From NCBI GenBank assembly GCA_013001365.1, contig JABDMQ010000365.1, forward strand, positions 1 to 17,069: a DNA stretch of 17,069 bases, written 5' to 3'. Below the pieces are notes generated by a model. The model saw only the letters and a program-made list of their open reading frames with translations. It was not told the origin of the DNA and ran no database searches. The position numbers and the translations under genes were made by a program. Positions 1 to 7,157 of the stretch are shown here, one piece after another. The DNA comes from Flavobacteriaceae bacterium (GTDB taxonomy: Bacteria > Bacteroidota > Bacteroidia > Flavobacteriales > Flavobacteriaceae). Position 1 is the first letter of the stretch. Every line of letters starts with the position of its first letter.

Positions 1-469
1 CCTTGCTCACTGCTCCAGGTTTACTCTGCCCGCCTTCGTAACCTGTTGAAGGTAGTCCAGAAATACTATAGCGATAGTTGGACCTGATCGGTACTTGGGC
101 AATATCCACCTTTAAATAACCAGTGAGTTTCAATTGGTTCACCACGACTTCTTCCAAAGCCAATGCCAGTTCTGTCAATTCTATCTGAGACGTACCGAAC
201 TTAATCCAGTCATTGGTGACCCTCACTTTAATGGATTTGAATCCTAAGTATGAAAAGTGCAAGGTATCGTTGGCCTGTGCATTTATTTCGAATTCTCCTT
301 TAGAATTCGTTGATGTTCCAGTTACCTGACTTAGATTGACAATGTTGACATTTTCGAGAGGCCTAGAAGTTGAAACATTGATTACAGTTCCTTTAACGGC
401 AGTATCTTCCTGTGCGCTAGCAAAGAATCCTGCAAAGAGTAGTGCTAAAAGAAGTAGGTGTCGTTTCAT
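1..469 (-). CDS. Exported carboxypeptidase-like regulatory domain protein (partial, C-terminus off the left edge)
   Basis: The reading frame opens at an ATG whose complement is 467-469 and stays open to position 1, so about 156 N-terminal residues are visible. It begins MKRHLLLLALLFAGFFASAQ, a typical flavobacterial signal peptide ending near residue 20. A beta-sandwich of the carboxypeptidase-regulatory/transthyretin-like type follows (about residues 24-105): VKGTVINVSTSRPLENVNI, then STNSKGEFEI, then DTLHFSYLGFKS. This is the classic 'surface modification' pattern found at the N-terminus of TonB-dependent receptors and of small stand-alone exported proteins. The next part, GYLKVDIAQVPIRSNYRYSI followed by SGLPSTGYEGG, is not TonB plug-like. 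I therefore favour a stand-alone periplasmic or outer-membrane-associated protein over a SusC receptor, but the rest lies outside the window. Function is unknown. Confidence 0.85.
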   Translation of the reverse strand, partial: MKRHLLLLALLFAGFFASAQEDTAVKGTVINVSTSRPLENVNIVNLSQVTGTSTNSKGEFEINAQANDTLHFSYLGFKSIKVRVTNDWIKFGTSQIELTELALALEEVVVNQLKLTGYLKVDIAQVPIRSNYRYSISGLPSTGYEGGQSKPGAVSK

Positions 470-549
470 TTGCCGTTACTAAATGTTAAAATTAAGAAAC
501 TAAATGTAAAAAACGTGCCAAAGGCTAATATTTACTAAAACATTAACAA

Positions 550-2358
550 CTAGCGCCTTCTTGAGCGTCTCGGTCTTCCAGCGCCTGAACCCGAACCGGA
601 TTTTCTTTGGCTTCGCCTGTTGGATTCCTGAGACCCACCAAACTCACTTCTAGACTTTTCAGAACGACGGCTTCGTCTTTCGCCTCTTCGCCCATCAGAA
701 CTCTTTGGTCGTCTGCCACCACGATCTCTACCTCGACCACGATTTCGCTGACGGCCTTTGTCTTCACTGACTTCTACATTTACATACCTTCCGTTAACCA
801 TAAAGTCGTTAAAGACCTCTGCAACTTTCGTTAAATGCTTTTTATCTGTATTGAAGAAAGAAAAACTGTCCATGACATCTACCTTGAAAAGGTCGTCCTG
901 TCCTAGGCTTAAGGTTTCACGAAGGAAATCCTTCAATGACATCCAGGTATAGCCATCCTTTTTTCCAACATTAATGAAGAACCTCACTGCGTCTGAGCTC
1001 CCTTTTCTATCACTATCTCGAGAACTGCTGTTTTGTGCTTCTGCATTGAGGTCCTTGCTTTTCTTGTAGTAATTGTAGAATCGGGTGAATTCCACAGAAA
1101 AGAATTTCTTGATCAATTCATCCTTACTAGTGTCCTCGAAAAGTGCATTGATCTGGTCTAGATAAGAATCTATTTCATGATTTATCTCTGTGTTGTGTAT
1201 CTTATTGGCAAGAGACATCAGTTGCACTTCGCAGATTGCCATGCCACTTGGTATGTCTTTCTTCTCGAACTTCTTATTGATCCTTTTTTCAATGCTTTTG
1301 ATCTTACGAGTCTCGCTTTTTGATACAATAACCATCGAGATGCCTTCTTTACCTGCGCGACCAGTACGACCACTGCGGTGTGTATAGGTCTCGATTTCGT
1401 CAGGTAGTTGGTAGTTGATCACATGGGTTATGTCGTCTACATCTATACCACGGGCTGCAACATCCGTAGCAACCAGCATCTGAATTTGCTTGTTCCTGAA
1501 AGATTTCATGACTAAGTCTCGCTGGTTCTGACTTAAATCACCGTGTAATGCACCAGCATTGTAACCATCTTCAATGAGCTTTTCGGCAACTTTTTGTGTA
1601 TCTCGTTTGGTTCTGCAAAAAACAACCGAAAATATATCCGGATTGGCATCGGCCAATCGTTTCAAGGCCAGATAACGATCTCTCGCATTAACAAGATAGT
1701 ATTCATGAGATACACTGGTCGCTCCTTCGTTTTTGGTCCCAACTGTGATCTCCTTCGGAGTATGCATGAATTTCTTGGCAATAATTGACACTTCTTTAGG
1801 CATGGTCGCCGAGAAAAGCCAAGTGCTCTTTTCTTCAGGTGTATGAGAGAGAATATCAGTAATGTCTTCATAGAATCCCATGTTAAGCATCTCATCTGCT
1901 TCATCCAGGACACAATATTCAATTTTTGTAATATCAACAAGGCGACGCTTGATCATGTCCTTCATTCTGCCAGGTGTGGCAACAATGATCTGTGCTCCTC
2001 GTTTAACCTGCTTAGCTTGATCTGTAATACTGGCACCACCATAAATGGCAGTAACATTCAATCCTTTGCAATGCTTACCATAATTCTTCATTTCATTGGT
2101 TATCTGCAAGCACAGTTCTCGCGTTGGAGAAAGGATCAATCCTTGTGTTGTCCGGCTATCAATATCGATTTTTTGGAGCATAGGGAAACCAAAAGCGGCT
2201 GTTTTACCAGTTCCGGTTTGTGCTAGTGCTACTAAATCTGTTTCTTCTTGTAATAATACAGGAATGGCTTTTTCCTGCACTTCGCTGGGCTTTGTAAAGC
2301 CCATGTCAGTAATGGCTTGAAGCATATTTGCTTCGAGTCCGAGTTCTTCGAATGTCAT
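550..2358 (-). CDS. DEAD-box ATP-dependent RNA helicase (DeaD/CsdA-like) with arginine/glycine-rich tail
   Basis: 602 residues. ATP-dependent unwinding of RNA duplexes, probably in ribosome assembly, mRNA decay or cold adaptation, in the cytoplasm. Core motifs are present in order: Q-motif region FTKPSEVQEKAIP (21-33), Walker A AQTGTGKT (46-53), PTREL (78-82), TPGR (128-131), DEAD (152-155), SAT (183-185), TDVAARGID (298-306) and HRSGRTGRAG (327-336). After the two RecA-like lobes and a helical linker comes a DbpA-type RNA-binding domain (about 455-535, starting near AVRFFINVGKKDGYTWMS), the domain that targets DeaD/DbpA relatives to structured RNA. The last 60 or so residues are low-complexity Arg/Gly/Ser with RGRGRDRGG and RSRR repeats, likely a disordered RNA-binding tail. 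The start ATG lies 120 bp downstream of the rdgB stop. The family assignment is firm; choosing between deaD, dbpA or another paralogue is not possible from sequence alone. Confidence 0.97.
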   Translation of the reverse strand: MTFEELGLEANMLQAITDMGFTKPSEVQEKAIPVLLQEETDLVALAQTGTGKTAAFGFPMLQKIDIDSRTTQGLILSPTRELCLQITNEMKNYGKHCKGLNVTAIYGGASITDQAKQVKRGAQIIVATPGRMKDMIKRRLVDITKIEYCVLDEADEMLNMGFYEDITDILSHTPEEKSTWLFSATMPKEVSIIAKKFMHTPKEITVGTKNEGATSVSHEYYLVNARDRYLALKRLADANPDIFSVVFCRTKRDTQKVAEKLIEDGYNAGALHGDLSQNQRDLVMKSFRNKQIQMLVATDVAARGIDVDDITHVINYQLPDEIETYTHRSGRTGRAGKEGISMVIVSKSETRKIKSIEKRINKKFEKKDIPSGMAICEVQLMSLANKIHNTEINHEIDSYLDQINALFEDTSKDELIKKFFSVEFTRFYNYYKKSKDLNAEAQNSSSRDSDRKGSSDAVRFFINVGKKDGYTWMSLKDFLRETLSLGQDDLFKVDVMDSFSFFNTDKKHLTKVAEVFNDFMVNGRYVNVEVSEDKGRQRNRGRGRDRGGRRPKSSDGRRGERRSRRSEKSRSEFGGSQESNRRSQRKSGSGSGAGRPRRSRRR

Positions 2359-2478
2359 ATCGTTTAAATGTCTGTTAGCGTGTTCTTAGAAGCTGTTTCG
2401 ACAAATAAACCAATATGCTTCACTGGACACATTCCTCACCTTGAGGATTCTGGCGCGAAGATAGACTTTTAATTTGGA

Positions 2479-3054
2479 TTACAATGAATTAAGGAACGCA
2501 ACCAATTTTCTCACTGCCTTCCCACGATGCCCGACCTTGTTTTTCTCTTCCAAGGAAATTTCGGCAAAAGTCCGGTCATGACCTTCGGCCTTGAAAATCG
2601 GGTCGTACCCAAAACCTTTCGTGCCATGTTTTTCTTTTGTGATTTCTCCTGGGCAAATACCTGAGAATGTAGACAATTCATTATTCAAGATCAGTGCAAT
2701 GACCGTCTTGAATTGGGCTTTCCTGTTTTGGTGATTGGAGAGGTCATTAAGCAGTTTATCCATATTATCGTCTGCATCGCGCTGAGGTCCAGCGTAACGT
2801 GCTGAATACACACCTGGCTCACCATCCAAGGCATTGACTTCTAATCCTGTATCGTCAGCAAAGCAATCATACCCATAATGCTCCTTGATGTATTTGGCTT
2901 TTTGTATGGCATTGCCTTCAATGGTTTCTTGTGTTTCCGGAACGTCTTCAAAACAACCGATGTCCTTCAATCCAAGGAGCAAAATGTTCTTTGGAACCAT
3001 GGATTGCACCTCTTTGAGTTTATTGATATTATTAGTTGCAAAAACAAGTTTCAT
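2479..3054 (-). CDS. rdgB: Non-canonical purine NTP pyrophosphatase (RdgB/HAM1 family)
   Basis: 191 residues, the normal family length. It hydrolyses dITP, ITP and XTP to the monophosphates plus pyrophosphate, keeping deaminated purines out of DNA and RNA in the cytoplasm. Visible hallmarks: N-terminal substrate loop ATNNINKLKEV (6-16), the metal and base-binding ADDTGLEV (66-73), GVYSARYAG (81-89), FGYDPIF (148-154), and the C-terminal GHRGKA (175-180), which corresponds to the usual SHRxxA with Gly replacing Ser. The catalytic and binding residues appear intact (K12, D67, D68, H176, R177). It sits upstream of the helicase gene on the same strand, with 120 bp between them, so the two may be transcribed separately. 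It is divergent from the DUF4231 gene. Confidence 0.96.
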   Translation of the reverse strand: MKLVFATNNINKLKEVQSMVPKNILLLGLKDIGCFEDVPETQETIEGNAIQKAKYIKEHYGYDCFADDTGLEVNALDGEPGVYSARYAGPQRDADDNMDKLLNDLSNHQNRKAQFKTVIALILNNELSTFSGICPGEITKEKHGTKGFGYDPIFKAEGHDRTFAEISLEEKNKVGHRGKAVRKLVAFLNSL

Positions 3055-3172
3055 ATATTGATTCTATGGATTTCTAAAATAAAGCTATAATCGACCTTTC
3101 AAAAAAATAGGCTAAATTAGTTTCTGTTAAAAATAGTGACAATCAACTGAAATCTGTCCAAAACGTAAGGTT

Positions 3173-3631
3173 ATGAACGACAACGAATACATAGAAAATC
3201 GATTAGAAAACCAAAGAAAATGGTATAGTAAGAAAAGTGGTGTCAACAAGAAGTGGTACAGATATTTCCAGCTGGCTCAATTGGTAATGGCCGCTTTGGT
3301 GACTTTATCTGGTATGTTCGCTTATTTAGAGATAGAATATTTAAGTTTCATTATTGTCCCTGTTCTCGGAGCACTAATCGCAATTGTTTCTGGCATACTT
3401 GGACTTTATAAATTCCAGGAGAATTGGACCGGTTACAGAACAACATCGGAAGCATTACAGCAGGAAAAGCATTTGTACCTCACAAAATCGGCGCCTTATC
3501 ATGATGAAGACGCATTCAATCTTCTAGTGAATAGGGTAGAATCCTTGATAAGTCAGGAAAATACCAAGTGGGGAGATTATATGAGTAAAAAAGTCGGTGG
3601 TGAGGAAAAAGCAAAAAAAGAAGAATCTTGA
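3173..3631 (+). CDS. DUF4231 (SLATT-superfamily-like) two-TM membrane protein
   Basis: 152 residues. A charged, Tyr/Lys-rich N-terminus (1-30) leads into two closely spaced membrane helices (about 31-53 and 55-78), then a helical cytoplasmic tail starting GLYKFQENWTGYRTTSEAL (77-95) with many acidic and basic residues. The Trp-x2-Tyr-Arg-x3-Glu pattern right after the second helix, followed by a helix with LQQEKHLYL, is what I recognise as DUF4231. That family is grouped with SLATT domains, which are predicted pore-forming effectors when they occur beside nucleotide-second-messenger or NTPase partner genes. No such partner (SMODS, SLOG, TIR, nuclease) is seen here, so a conflict role is not supported. 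The neighbours are rdgB (divergent) and an unknown exported protein (57 bp downstream). The family call is from memory of the motif pattern; function is unknown. Confidence 0.85.
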   Translation: MNDNEYIENRLENQRKWYSKKSGVNKKWYRYFQLAQLVMAALVTLSGMFAYLEIEYLSFIIVPVLGALIAIVSGILGLYKFQENWTGYRTTSEALQQEKHLYLTKSAPYHDEDAFNLLVNRVESLISQENTKWGDYMSKKVGGEEKAKKEES

Positions 3632-3687
3632 TCTGTGATTGATCAGAAAATGTGTAATGGAATTTGTTGTAACTTTGTAATGTGTTA

Positions 3688-4059
3688 ATGTTCAAGAAAC
3701 TATACATAAATATATTAAGTGTTGCCTTGCTGGTTTCGCTTACTGCTTACGGTGGGGAAACCATTAATGAATTACCACTGCAATGCCCTATTGAGTTCGT
3801 ACAATCTAACAGTAGTCAAACTCAAGACATATACTATGCTTCGGCATTTACTAAAAAGGAGCATTCGATTCTCAATTTAATTCTAGATCATGACTTCAAT
3901 ACCCAACTGAAGACCTTCAATAATCTACAACTTCTTGAAATTAAGGAAAAGCAATTTCAAAGTCTGTTTCTTAAAGAAAGCAGATTGAAAACCAATATTC
4001 AAACATCGACTTATTCAACTTCTGAAGAAGCGATTCTCACCATTATTCAAGCATCTTAA
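3688..4059 (+). CDS. Unrecognised small exported protein
   Basis: I do not recognise this protein. From the ATG at 3688 it has 123 residues; an in-frame GTG two codons upstream (3682) is possible but less likely. MFKKLYINILSVALLVSLTAYG is a clear signal peptide, with cleavage expected near residues 18-22. The mature part is about 100 residues, contains one Cys (LQCPIEF) and is mainly polar. Helical segments near KEHSILNLILDHDFN and LQLLEIKEKQFQSLFLKES are followed by a Ser/Thr-rich stretch (TNIQTSTYSTSEEA) and a short hydrophobic end. There is no lipobox, no T9SS tail and no repeat. It is therefore probably periplasmic. It is co-directional with the DUF4231 gene and the small genes after it, but 50-70 bp gaps make a single operon uncertain. 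A perfect TAnnTTTG (TAACTTTG, 3670-3677) lies just upstream, although without a TTTG at the right distance. Confidence 0.7.
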   Translation: MFKKLYINILSVALLVSLTAYGGETINELPLQCPIEFVQSNSSQTQDIYYASAFTKKEHSILNLILDHDFNTQLKTFNNLQLLEIKEKQFQSLFLKESRLKTNIQTSTYSTSEEAILTIIQAS

Positions 4060-4125
4060 TTAGGCCGCTCTAGGCTACAATTCAATTTTTTATTAATCGC
4101 AGTCGATCTGCAGATTTTTTACTTT

Positions 4126-4299
4126 ATGAAAATTAAACGAGTAATACGGCGTGTTGCCTTGATACTCATGATTGCTTTGGCTTGTGTCTTGCCGGTACCG
4201 TTGACTTTTGCCAAGAAAGACGACCTGCCAAAATTCTTGATCGAAAAAGTCGAGCTTGAAGAAGAAAGGGAAGATGATGAAGAAATCGCCTTGTTCTAA
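4126..4299 (+). CDS. 57-residue membrane-anchored or exported small protein with acidic tail
   Basis: Short gene read directly from the sequence: ATG at 4126, TAA at 4297-4299. The product starts MKIKRVIRRVALILMIALAC (basic then hydrophobic), continues VLPVPLTFAKKDDLPKFLIE, and ends KVELEEEREDDEEIALF. It thus has a basic start, one hydrophobic segment (about residues 9-29) that could be a signal peptide cut after TFA or a single TM anchor, and a strongly acidic last third. This charge architecture and in-frame ending make a chance frame less likely, but there is no family I can name. It lies between the unknown exported protein (66 bp upstream) and the HXXEE gene (37 bp downstream), all on the plus strand. 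Conservation in relatives would decide whether it is real. Confidence 0.6.
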   Translation: MKIKRVIRRVALILMIALACVLPVPLTFAKKDDLPKFLIEKVELEEEREDDEEIALF

Positions 4300-4336
4300 T
4301 TTTAGCCCGTATCTTTATTAGGTCAGGTTTTAGATT

Positions 4337-4747
4337 ATGGATAGAAAAGTTCAAATGGTCTGCCTGCTCTTGGTTTTTACGCAAGCGGGTCATTCGATTG
4401 AAGAATACATTGGTCACCTATGGGAGGTTCTGCCGCCTGCAAGATATCTTTGCAGTTTGGTTTCCGACGATCTTGAAAAAGGATTTCTTGTCATTAATAT
4501 CGGATTCTTCGTTTTGGGAATCTTGGGATGGCTTCTATTGGTGCGAACTGGACATGTATTGGCCAAATACATAATTTGGTTCTGGATAATAATTGAGCTG
4601 ATCAATGGCGTAGGACATGTGGTTTGGGCCTTAATTGAAGCTTCCTATAGACCTGGATTGATTACAGCACCATTTCTATTTGGAATTGCTTGGTGCTTAA
4701 GAGGTTTGGTACAGAAATCTACCGATGGTGGTAAGGTTCATTCCTAA
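4337..4747 (+). CDS. HXXEE-domain membrane protein
   Basis: 136 residues with about four hydrophobic segments (about 7-17, 50-69, 77-97 and 108-124). The defining HxxEE motif is HSIEE at 19-23. Further family-type polar residues are buried in or near helices: E87, N90 and H94 in IELINGVGH, then the Y-x-PG turn (Y104, P106, G107) before ITAPFLF. These conserved His/Glu residues inside a small integral membrane fold suggest a metal site or enzyme, but the biochemical role of the family is unknown. The 3' end overlaps the 3' end of convergent rlmH by 29 bp (4719-4747). The family call rests on motif recognition. The gene is preceded by the 57-residue small protein on the same strand. Confidence 0.82.
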   Translation: MDRKVQMVCLLLVFTQAGHSIEEYIGHLWEVLPPARYLCSLVSDDLEKGFLVINIGFFVLGILGWLLLVRTGHVLAKYIIWFWIIIELINGVGHVVWALIEASYRPGLITAPFLFGIAWCLRGLVQKSTDGGKVHS

Positions 4748-5192
4748 GAATGGTAAAGCCTCTATAAAGTTGTTCAATAAAGAACAGACGAATCATTTGA
4801 TGAGAGAATGTCATTTTGGATAGCGATAACTTGCCTTTTGCTTTAGAGTAGACCTCTTGACTAAATCCATAAGGGCCGCCTATAACGAAAACCAATTGCT
4901 TAATGCCACTGTTCATGTGCTTTTGAAGATAATCGGCAAATTCAACAGAATTGTATTGTTTGCCAATCTCGTCAAGGAGGATCATTACATCAGAGTTATT
5001 AATTCTCTTTAGAATTAGTTCACCTTCCTTTTGTTTTTGTTGCGTTTCACTTAAGTTCTTTGTGTTCTTGATATCGGGAATGATATCAAACTCAAAACGG
5101 ATATAATGACCTAGGCGTTTTGCATACTCGTTTATCAAGGATTGCAGTTCCTTGTTGTCGGTCTTGCCTATGGCGATGAGTTTGATGGTCAT
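4719..5192 (-). CDS. rlmH: 23S rRNA pseudouridine-1915 N3-methyltransferase RlmH
   Basis: 157 residues, the standard length. A SPOUT-class methyltransferase that uses S-adenosylmethionine to methylate N3 of pseudouridine 1915 in helix 69 of 23S rRNA, acting on assembled 70S ribosomes. It begins MTIKLIAIGK (beta-1). The knotted SAM site is VFVIGGPYGFS (101-111) and the signature C-terminus is SLSKMTFSHQMIRLFFIEQL (123-142) ending NEPYHHR. In the middle, MILLDEIGKQYNSVEFA is the usual D-x-x-G-x5-S-x-x-F segment. All key elements are intact. It is convergent with the HXXEE gene and overlaps it by 29 bp. It diverges from nadC across a 151-bp gap. Confidence 0.97.
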   Translation of the reverse strand: MTIKLIAIGKTDNKELQSLINEYAKRLGHYIRFEFDIIPDIKNTKNLSETQQKQKEGELILKRINNSDVMILLDEIGKQYNSVEFADYLQKHMNSGIKQLVFVIGGPYGFSQEVYSKAKGKLSLSKMTFSHQMIRLFFIEQLYRGFTILRNEPYHHR

Positions 5193-5297
5193 TTAGTTCT
5201 AATTTCTTCAATTTACATAACAAGAGGCCTTAAAAATAGCATTTCTTTTCTATAGTTAATTCCAGTACTGAATCTACAATGCCAAGATCTCTTTTAT

Positions 5298-5305
5298 TAC
5301 ATTTG
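5298..5305 (+). promoter_or_regulatory. Possible -7 element of a nadC promoter
   Basis: TACATTTG is an exact match to the Bacteroidota -7 consensus TAnnTTTG. It lies 38 bp before the nadC ATG, which would give a leader of about 30 nt. No TTTG or TTG is found 19-21 bp upstream, so the -33 half is missing. A second match, TAGTTTTG at 5334-5341, is too close to the ATG to serve unless the message is nearly leaderless. Weak evidence. Confidence 0.3.
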
Positions 5306-5343
5306 GGTAACCAATTCTTATTTTAGCAACATATAGTTTTGTA

Positions 5344-6201
5344 ATGATCAGTAAAGAACAATTCAACAAAGAGATAGAGGGAATAATTGTCAATGCCATT
5401 CGTGAGGACGTTGGCGATGGCGATCATAGTTCATTGGCGTGCATACCAAAAACTGCCAAAGGAAAAGCCAAACTTTTGGTTAAGGACGAGGGCATTATTG
5501 CAGGCGTGGAATTCGCCAAGGAAGTTTTTGGGTATGTCGATCCAGACATGACCATCGAAACCTTGATAGAAGATGGTACTTCGGTAAAATATGGTGATAT
5601 TGTTTTCTATGTCGAGGGTCCTTCACAATCTATCCTTAAGGCGGAGCGTTTAGTATTGAATGCCATGCAACGTATGAGCGCCATTGCCACTAAGACAAAT
5701 CAGTTTGTCACTTTATTGGAGGGAACTGGTACTAAGATCCTGGATACCCGAAAAACAACACCTGGGATTCGTGCCTTGGAAAAATGGGCAGTGAAAATTG
5801 GAGGAGGGGAGAACCATCGTTTCGCTTTGTATGATATGATCATGCTAAAGGACAACCATATAGATTTTGCTGGAGGAATCACAAAAGCAATTAATAAGAC
5901 GAAACAGTACCTTAAGGAAACCAAACGCGACCTTAAGATTATTGTCGAGGCTCGAAATATGGATGAAATCAAGGAGATATTGAAGAGCGATGGCGTGTAT
6001 CGCATTCTCATAGATAACTTTAATTATGAAGACACGCGAAAAGCTGTAAAATTAATAGGTGACAATTGCTTAACGGAATCATCAGGCGGTATCAATGAAA
6101 AAACAGTCAGGAAATATGCAGAATGTGGCGTCGATTATATTTCTTCAGGAGCATTGACGCATTCAGTCTATAACATGGACCTTAGCCTAAAGGCAGTTTA
6201 A
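5344..6201 (+). CDS. nadC: Nicotinate-nucleotide pyrophosphorylase (carboxylating), NadC
   Basis: 285 residues. It converts quinolinate plus phosphoribosyl pyrophosphate to nicotinate mononucleotide, CO2 and pyrophosphate, the step joining de novo quinolinate synthesis to NAD assembly, in the cytoplasm. Motifs: REDVGDGDHSS (20-30), LLVKDEGIIAGVEFA (44-58), ERLVLNAMQRMSAIAT (101-116), the PRPP/quinolinate loop DTRKTTPGIR (134-143) with K147, GGGENHR (153-159), KDNH (169-172), then VEARN, IDNF, TESSGGIN and GVDYISSGALTHS near the end. All expected basic active-site residues are visible. The stop is followed directly by the ATG of the YihY-type gene with no spacer, so translational coupling is likely. 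It is divergent from rlmH. Confidence 0.97.
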   Translation: MISKEQFNKEIEGIIVNAIREDVGDGDHSSLACIPKTAKGKAKLLVKDEGIIAGVEFAKEVFGYVDPDMTIETLIEDGTSVKYGDIVFYVEGPSQSILKAERLVLNAMQRMSAIATKTNQFVTLLEGTGTKILDTRKTTPGIRALEKWAVKIGGGENHRFALYDMIMLKDNHIDFAGGITKAINKTKQYLKETKRDLKIIVEARNMDEIKEILKSDGVYRILIDNFNYEDTRKAVKLIGDNCLTESSGGINEKTVRKYAECGVDYISSGALTHSVYNMDLSLKAV

Positions 6202-7146
6202 ATGAGCAAATCCTCAGAAGATAAATTAGAACGAATACCTGTTATCAATGTCGTAGTTAGATTCTTGAAAAAGGTCAAACTTCCTGGTCTCGAAGGGCTG
6301 TCGTTGTACCAGCTTCTGGAACTTTATATTGTCGGTATTGCCGAAGGGGCTTTGACCTCTCGTGCAAGTGCTATTGCATTTAGCTTCTTTACGGCCTTGT
6401 TTCCTTTTTTGTTATTCATTTTGATACTTATTCCATATATACCTGTTGAAGGGTTCAAGGAAGAATTCCTTGTATTCCTTGAATCGTCTCTACCCCCAAA
6501 TACTTCGGATTTTTTCATGAAGAACATCTTCGAGAATATTGAAGGCACGAAACGAACAGGATTAATATCCTCGGTATTTCTTTTATCTGTATTCCTGATG
6601 GCCAATGGCGTGAGTGCTGTTTTCTCAGGGTTTGAATACTCGTATCATACACAGTATACGAGAAACGTATTCAAGCAATTCTTGTTCGCTACTGGCGTTG
6701 CATTGATCCTGGCATTTCTTATGATCATTACAGTAATAGTTTTGGGTTGGTTCGAGATCTATGTGATTGATAATGCCATAGATGTACTCGAGAAAAAAGG
6801 TTATGAGATTAAGTATAAGGCAGACTTTTGGGTGCGAATGGCCAAGTACGTGTTCTTTGTCATCATGATCTATATGGCCACAGCGATCCTGTATTATTTC
6901 GGGACCAAAGAAGGCAGGCATTCAAAGTTCTTTTCCGTAGGTGCCTTGTTTACGACGCTATTGATCTTGCTTAATTCTTACTTGTTTGGGCTTTATATTG
7001 AAAACTTCTCGCAGTACAACGAATTGTACGGGTCTATTGGGGCTTTATTGATACTATTGTTTTATCTTTGGTTGAACTCGAACATACTATTGTTAGGCTT
7101 CGAGTTGAATGCAGCAATGCATCAATTAAGAAGAAAACATTCATAA
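6202..7146 (+). CDS. YihY/BrkB-family integral membrane protein
   Basis: 314 residues with about six membrane helices (approximately 57-80, 119-141, 161-186, 214-234, 243-264 and 277-298). The family signature is seen at the first helix, GALTSRASAIAFSFFTALFP (49-68), and at the end, YNELYGSIGALLILLFYLWL (272-291) followed by NSNILLLGFELNA. The family was formerly annotated as RNase BN; that activity was later assigned to another protein, so these are best described as membrane proteins of unknown, possibly transport or envelope, function. The start ATG abuts the nadC stop. The 3' end runs into the DUF2147 gene, whose signal peptide begins right after this stop, so nadC, this gene and DUF2147 look like one transcript ending at the terminator at 7591-7619. 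Confidence 0.93.
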   Translation: MSKSSEDKLERIPVINVVVRFLKKVKLPGLEGLSLYQLLELYIVGIAEGALTSRASAIAFSFFTALFPFLLFILILIPYIPVEGFKEEFLVFLESSLPPNTSDFFMKNIFENIEGTKRTGLISSVFLLSVFLMANGVSAVFSGFEYSYHTQYTRNVFKQFLFATGVALILAFLMIITVIVLGWFEIYVIDNAIDVLEKKGYEIKYKADFWVRMAKYVFFVIMIYMATAILYYFGTKEGRHSKFFSVGALFTTLLILLNSYLFGLYIENFSQYNELYGSIGALLILLFYLWLNSNILLLGFELNAAMHQLRRKHS

Positions 7147-7157
7147 ACCCCAGATCT

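Noticed and set aside
1..469. N-terminus of a SusC-type TonB-dependent receptor
   Set aside because: The regulatory domain fits, but the sequence after it does not show a TonB box or plug domain within the visible part; a stand-alone protein is more likely.
607..2320. Several open frames on the plus strand across the helicase gene
   Set aside because: They are antisense to a gene with complete DEAD-box motifs, show no domain features of their own, and have low-complexity composition mirrored from the helicase.
2433..2447. TCCTCA-CCT-TGAGGA inverted repeat in the helicase leader
   Set aside because: A 6-bp stem without a T-run; it could be a leader structure but may easily be chance.
3173..3631. 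SLATT-type effector of an anti-phage or second-messenger defence system
   Set aside because: No nucleotidyltransferase, SLOG, TIR, NTPase or nuclease partner in the window; neighbours are housekeeping or unknown small proteins. Retained only as a DUF4231 membrane protein.
4099..4120. Hairpin GCAG-TCGAT-CTGC followed by six T residues upstream of the 57-residue gene, a possible terminator
   Set aside because: Only a 4-bp stem, with three bases before the T-run, and it would leave only a few bases before the next ATG at 4126. Too weak to call.
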